A DNA stretch of 64,000 bases from Achatina immaculata (taxonomy: Eukaryota; Mollusca; Gastropoda; Stylommatophora; Achatinidae). The first letter of the stretch is position 1. Each line of letters begins with the position of its first letter. Below the pieces are notes generated by a model. It ran no database searches, was not told the DNA's origin, and saw only the letters and a list, made by a program, of their open reading frames with translations. Below are positions 62,625 to 64,000 of the stretch, one piece after another. Both the position numbers and the translations under genes were made by a program. The stretch covers positions 17,470,196 to 17,534,195 of the forward strand of contig CM019721.1 of the NCBI GenBank assembly GCA_009760885.1, in the 5' to 3' direction.

Positions 62625-63275
62625 CTTCTAACATCTTATATCCTTCCCGTGCCGTTAAACATCACACAGGGCTCGCTTTTTAGTTTGCCATATTTTTTTC
62701 TGTTTTCGGGGAGTTTTTCAACCTCGTCAAATGACCTTACGCCCACTGATTTAGTCTCTGTCATCAATGTTCTCTGTAGAGCTTCACATGGTGATCTCTT
62801 TTTCTTCGACCTGTTGTGTTCCATTTGATAGCTCGTTTTGGGATTCTCCTGTCGTTTCTTCTCATCAAGTGGCCGATATATGTCCATCTCCTTTTTTAAA
62901 TCATTGATGAGGCAGGATGTTGTGTGGTGGTCATCTTCGTTATCTCTGCGTTGGTATTGAATTTCTTCCATTGTATACAGAGTATTTTGCTTAGACATTT
63001 GTTTTCTATTTCTTTAGTTGTTTTCCAGATTTCACGCGCATAAATAAGGATGGATATTACATTTGAACTGAATAATCTTAACTTTGTTTTCGTGCTTATA
63101 ACTTGATTGCCATATTTTCCCAAGATTTTTAAATGCTGATGCTACCTTTGCAATTTGAATTCTAGCTTCTTTTTTTATGCCAAGGCATAATCCTAAGTAT
63201 ACAGTTCTAGACTGAAACAGGCGTGAAACAAGGATGTGTACTATCTCCCTTGCTTTTTGGAATTGCATAGACTTG
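62625..63275 (-). mobile_element. LINE family A, 3' end with inverted 5' segment
   Basis: 62625-63200 is a minus-strand family A terminus (ILIYAREIWKTTKEIENKCL, VEKLPENRKKYG). Immediately 5' of it, 63205-63272 carries family A sequence in the opposite orientation: the plus strand reads TETGVKQGCVLSPLLFGIA, the RT motif that lies upstream in the intact element. This is the arrangement expected from twin priming. Confidence 0.78.
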
Positions 63276-63284
63276 TCTTGTCTC

Positions 63285-64000
63285 CTACCTCATATACCTT
63301 TCGTTGTTGAGTGGGCAAACAGATGTCTTGGGAGGGCGTGATGATTTGCTTCATATAATGGGATATTTAATGCTTCTGTAATTTCCTCTCTCCATCTCCT
63401 GCGTGGGCGGCCTCTTCCTCTATTATCTAAAAATCTTAGTGTGAGTGTTGTCTGTGATATACTGTCTGGCTGTAACCGTGTAACATGGCCAAACCATTTG
63501 ACTTGGCGTTTCCGGATATGGTGTAAAACTAGTGTTACTCCAAACTTTGCACTGATGGTGTCATTTCTTATTTGGTCTCTTCTTATCACATTTAGTATTC
63601 TACTTAAACATCTCATTTCTGTCGTGATGATTTTTCTTTTGTTCTTGGCTGTTAGTGTCCATGTTTGACATTGATAGCATTGAGTTGGGAGAAAATTGCA
63701 TTGTACAATGTCAGTTTTGTTTCAGTTCTGATGTATTTGTTTTTCAGTAAAGGAGTCATTTATCCAATGACCTAATTTGCTTTATTGCATCTGTTCTCAG
63801 TCTCAGCGTCAATTTTCCCTGAGGATGATATTATGCTACCAAAAACAGGAATGTTTCACTTGTTTCAAGGAAGATCTTTGTTGGGATTTCTTCTTTCACT
63901 ATGGTCATGACTTCCGTTTTTTTTTTTTTTTTAGCACTGATCGTCATGTTGTGGCTTTGATATGGCCTTGTCACATTATCCACGTTCTGATGTAGGTCTT
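63285..64000 (-). mobile_element. LINE family H, 3' part, runs off the window
   Basis: The minus strand encodes GSIISSSGKIDAETENRCNK, KNKYIRTETKTDIVQCNFLP, CQTWTLTAKNKRKIIT, RILNVIRRDQIRNDTISAKF, KRQVKWFGHVTRLQPD and RGRGRPRRRWREEITEALNI: the thumb and basic C-terminus of an APE-type LINE. A few stops are present in the distal half. The element continues beyond 64000. Confidence 0.8.

Overview
This is animal nuclear DNA with low coding density. It is dominated by non-LTR retrotransposon (LINE) fragments, mariner and Helitron-like DNA transposons, a SINE and many minisatellites. There are no prokaryotic operons, rRNA genes or CRISPR arrays. A mollusc, probably a gastropod, is the most likely source. 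This is an inference from the acetylcholine-binding-protein-like gene described below and from repeat types that look familiar from gastropods; no species can be named from the sequence alone.

I can reconstruct one host gene. Five + strand exons (21902-22121, 33142-33242, 37966-38044, 43406-43541, 48612-48937) join with matching intron phases (0, 2, 0, 1) and encode the ligand-binding domain of a Cys-loop receptor. The last exon does not continue into membrane segments TM1-TM4. It runs through a Ser/Gly/Asn/Lys-rich linker into one C-terminal hydrophobic stretch and a stop. The product is therefore predicted to be a receptor ectodomain without a channel, tethered by a GPI anchor or a single membrane span. 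Its Cys-loop is short (10 residues between the cysteines) and the usual acetylcholine aromatic residues are largely absent. The signal-peptide exon lies upstream and was not identified. This gene is my best candidate for an undescribed system.

Layout. 1-12 kb holds LINE 3' ends and a 2.9-kb LINE with endonuclease and RT domains (family A, 8195-11100), followed by a Helitron-like 3' terminus ending at 12410. 12.7-14.1 kb is an AT-rich minisatellite split by an internally deleted mariner. 14.8-15.5 kb is a SINE with an internally amplified segment. 17.5-21.6 kb contains minus-strand LINEs. 21.9-48.9 kb is the host gene, whose introns are packed with minisatellites (53, ~32, 35, ~22, 42, 29, 35 and 27 bp units), LINE copies and a mariner carrying a nested LINE. 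49-54.8 kb contains more minisatellites and LINE tails. 55.05-57.66 kb is a tandem composite of a restriction-endonuclease-type LINE next to a tRNA-Leu-like sequence. 57.7-61 kb is AT-rich with old diverged repeats. 61-64 kb has further LINE ends, including one with a 5' inversion.

LINE families are given local letters A-K for cross-reference only; formal clade names would need a database search. I made all translations, phases and repeat periods by eye. Repeat boundaries are good to a few tens of bases unless stated to be exact.
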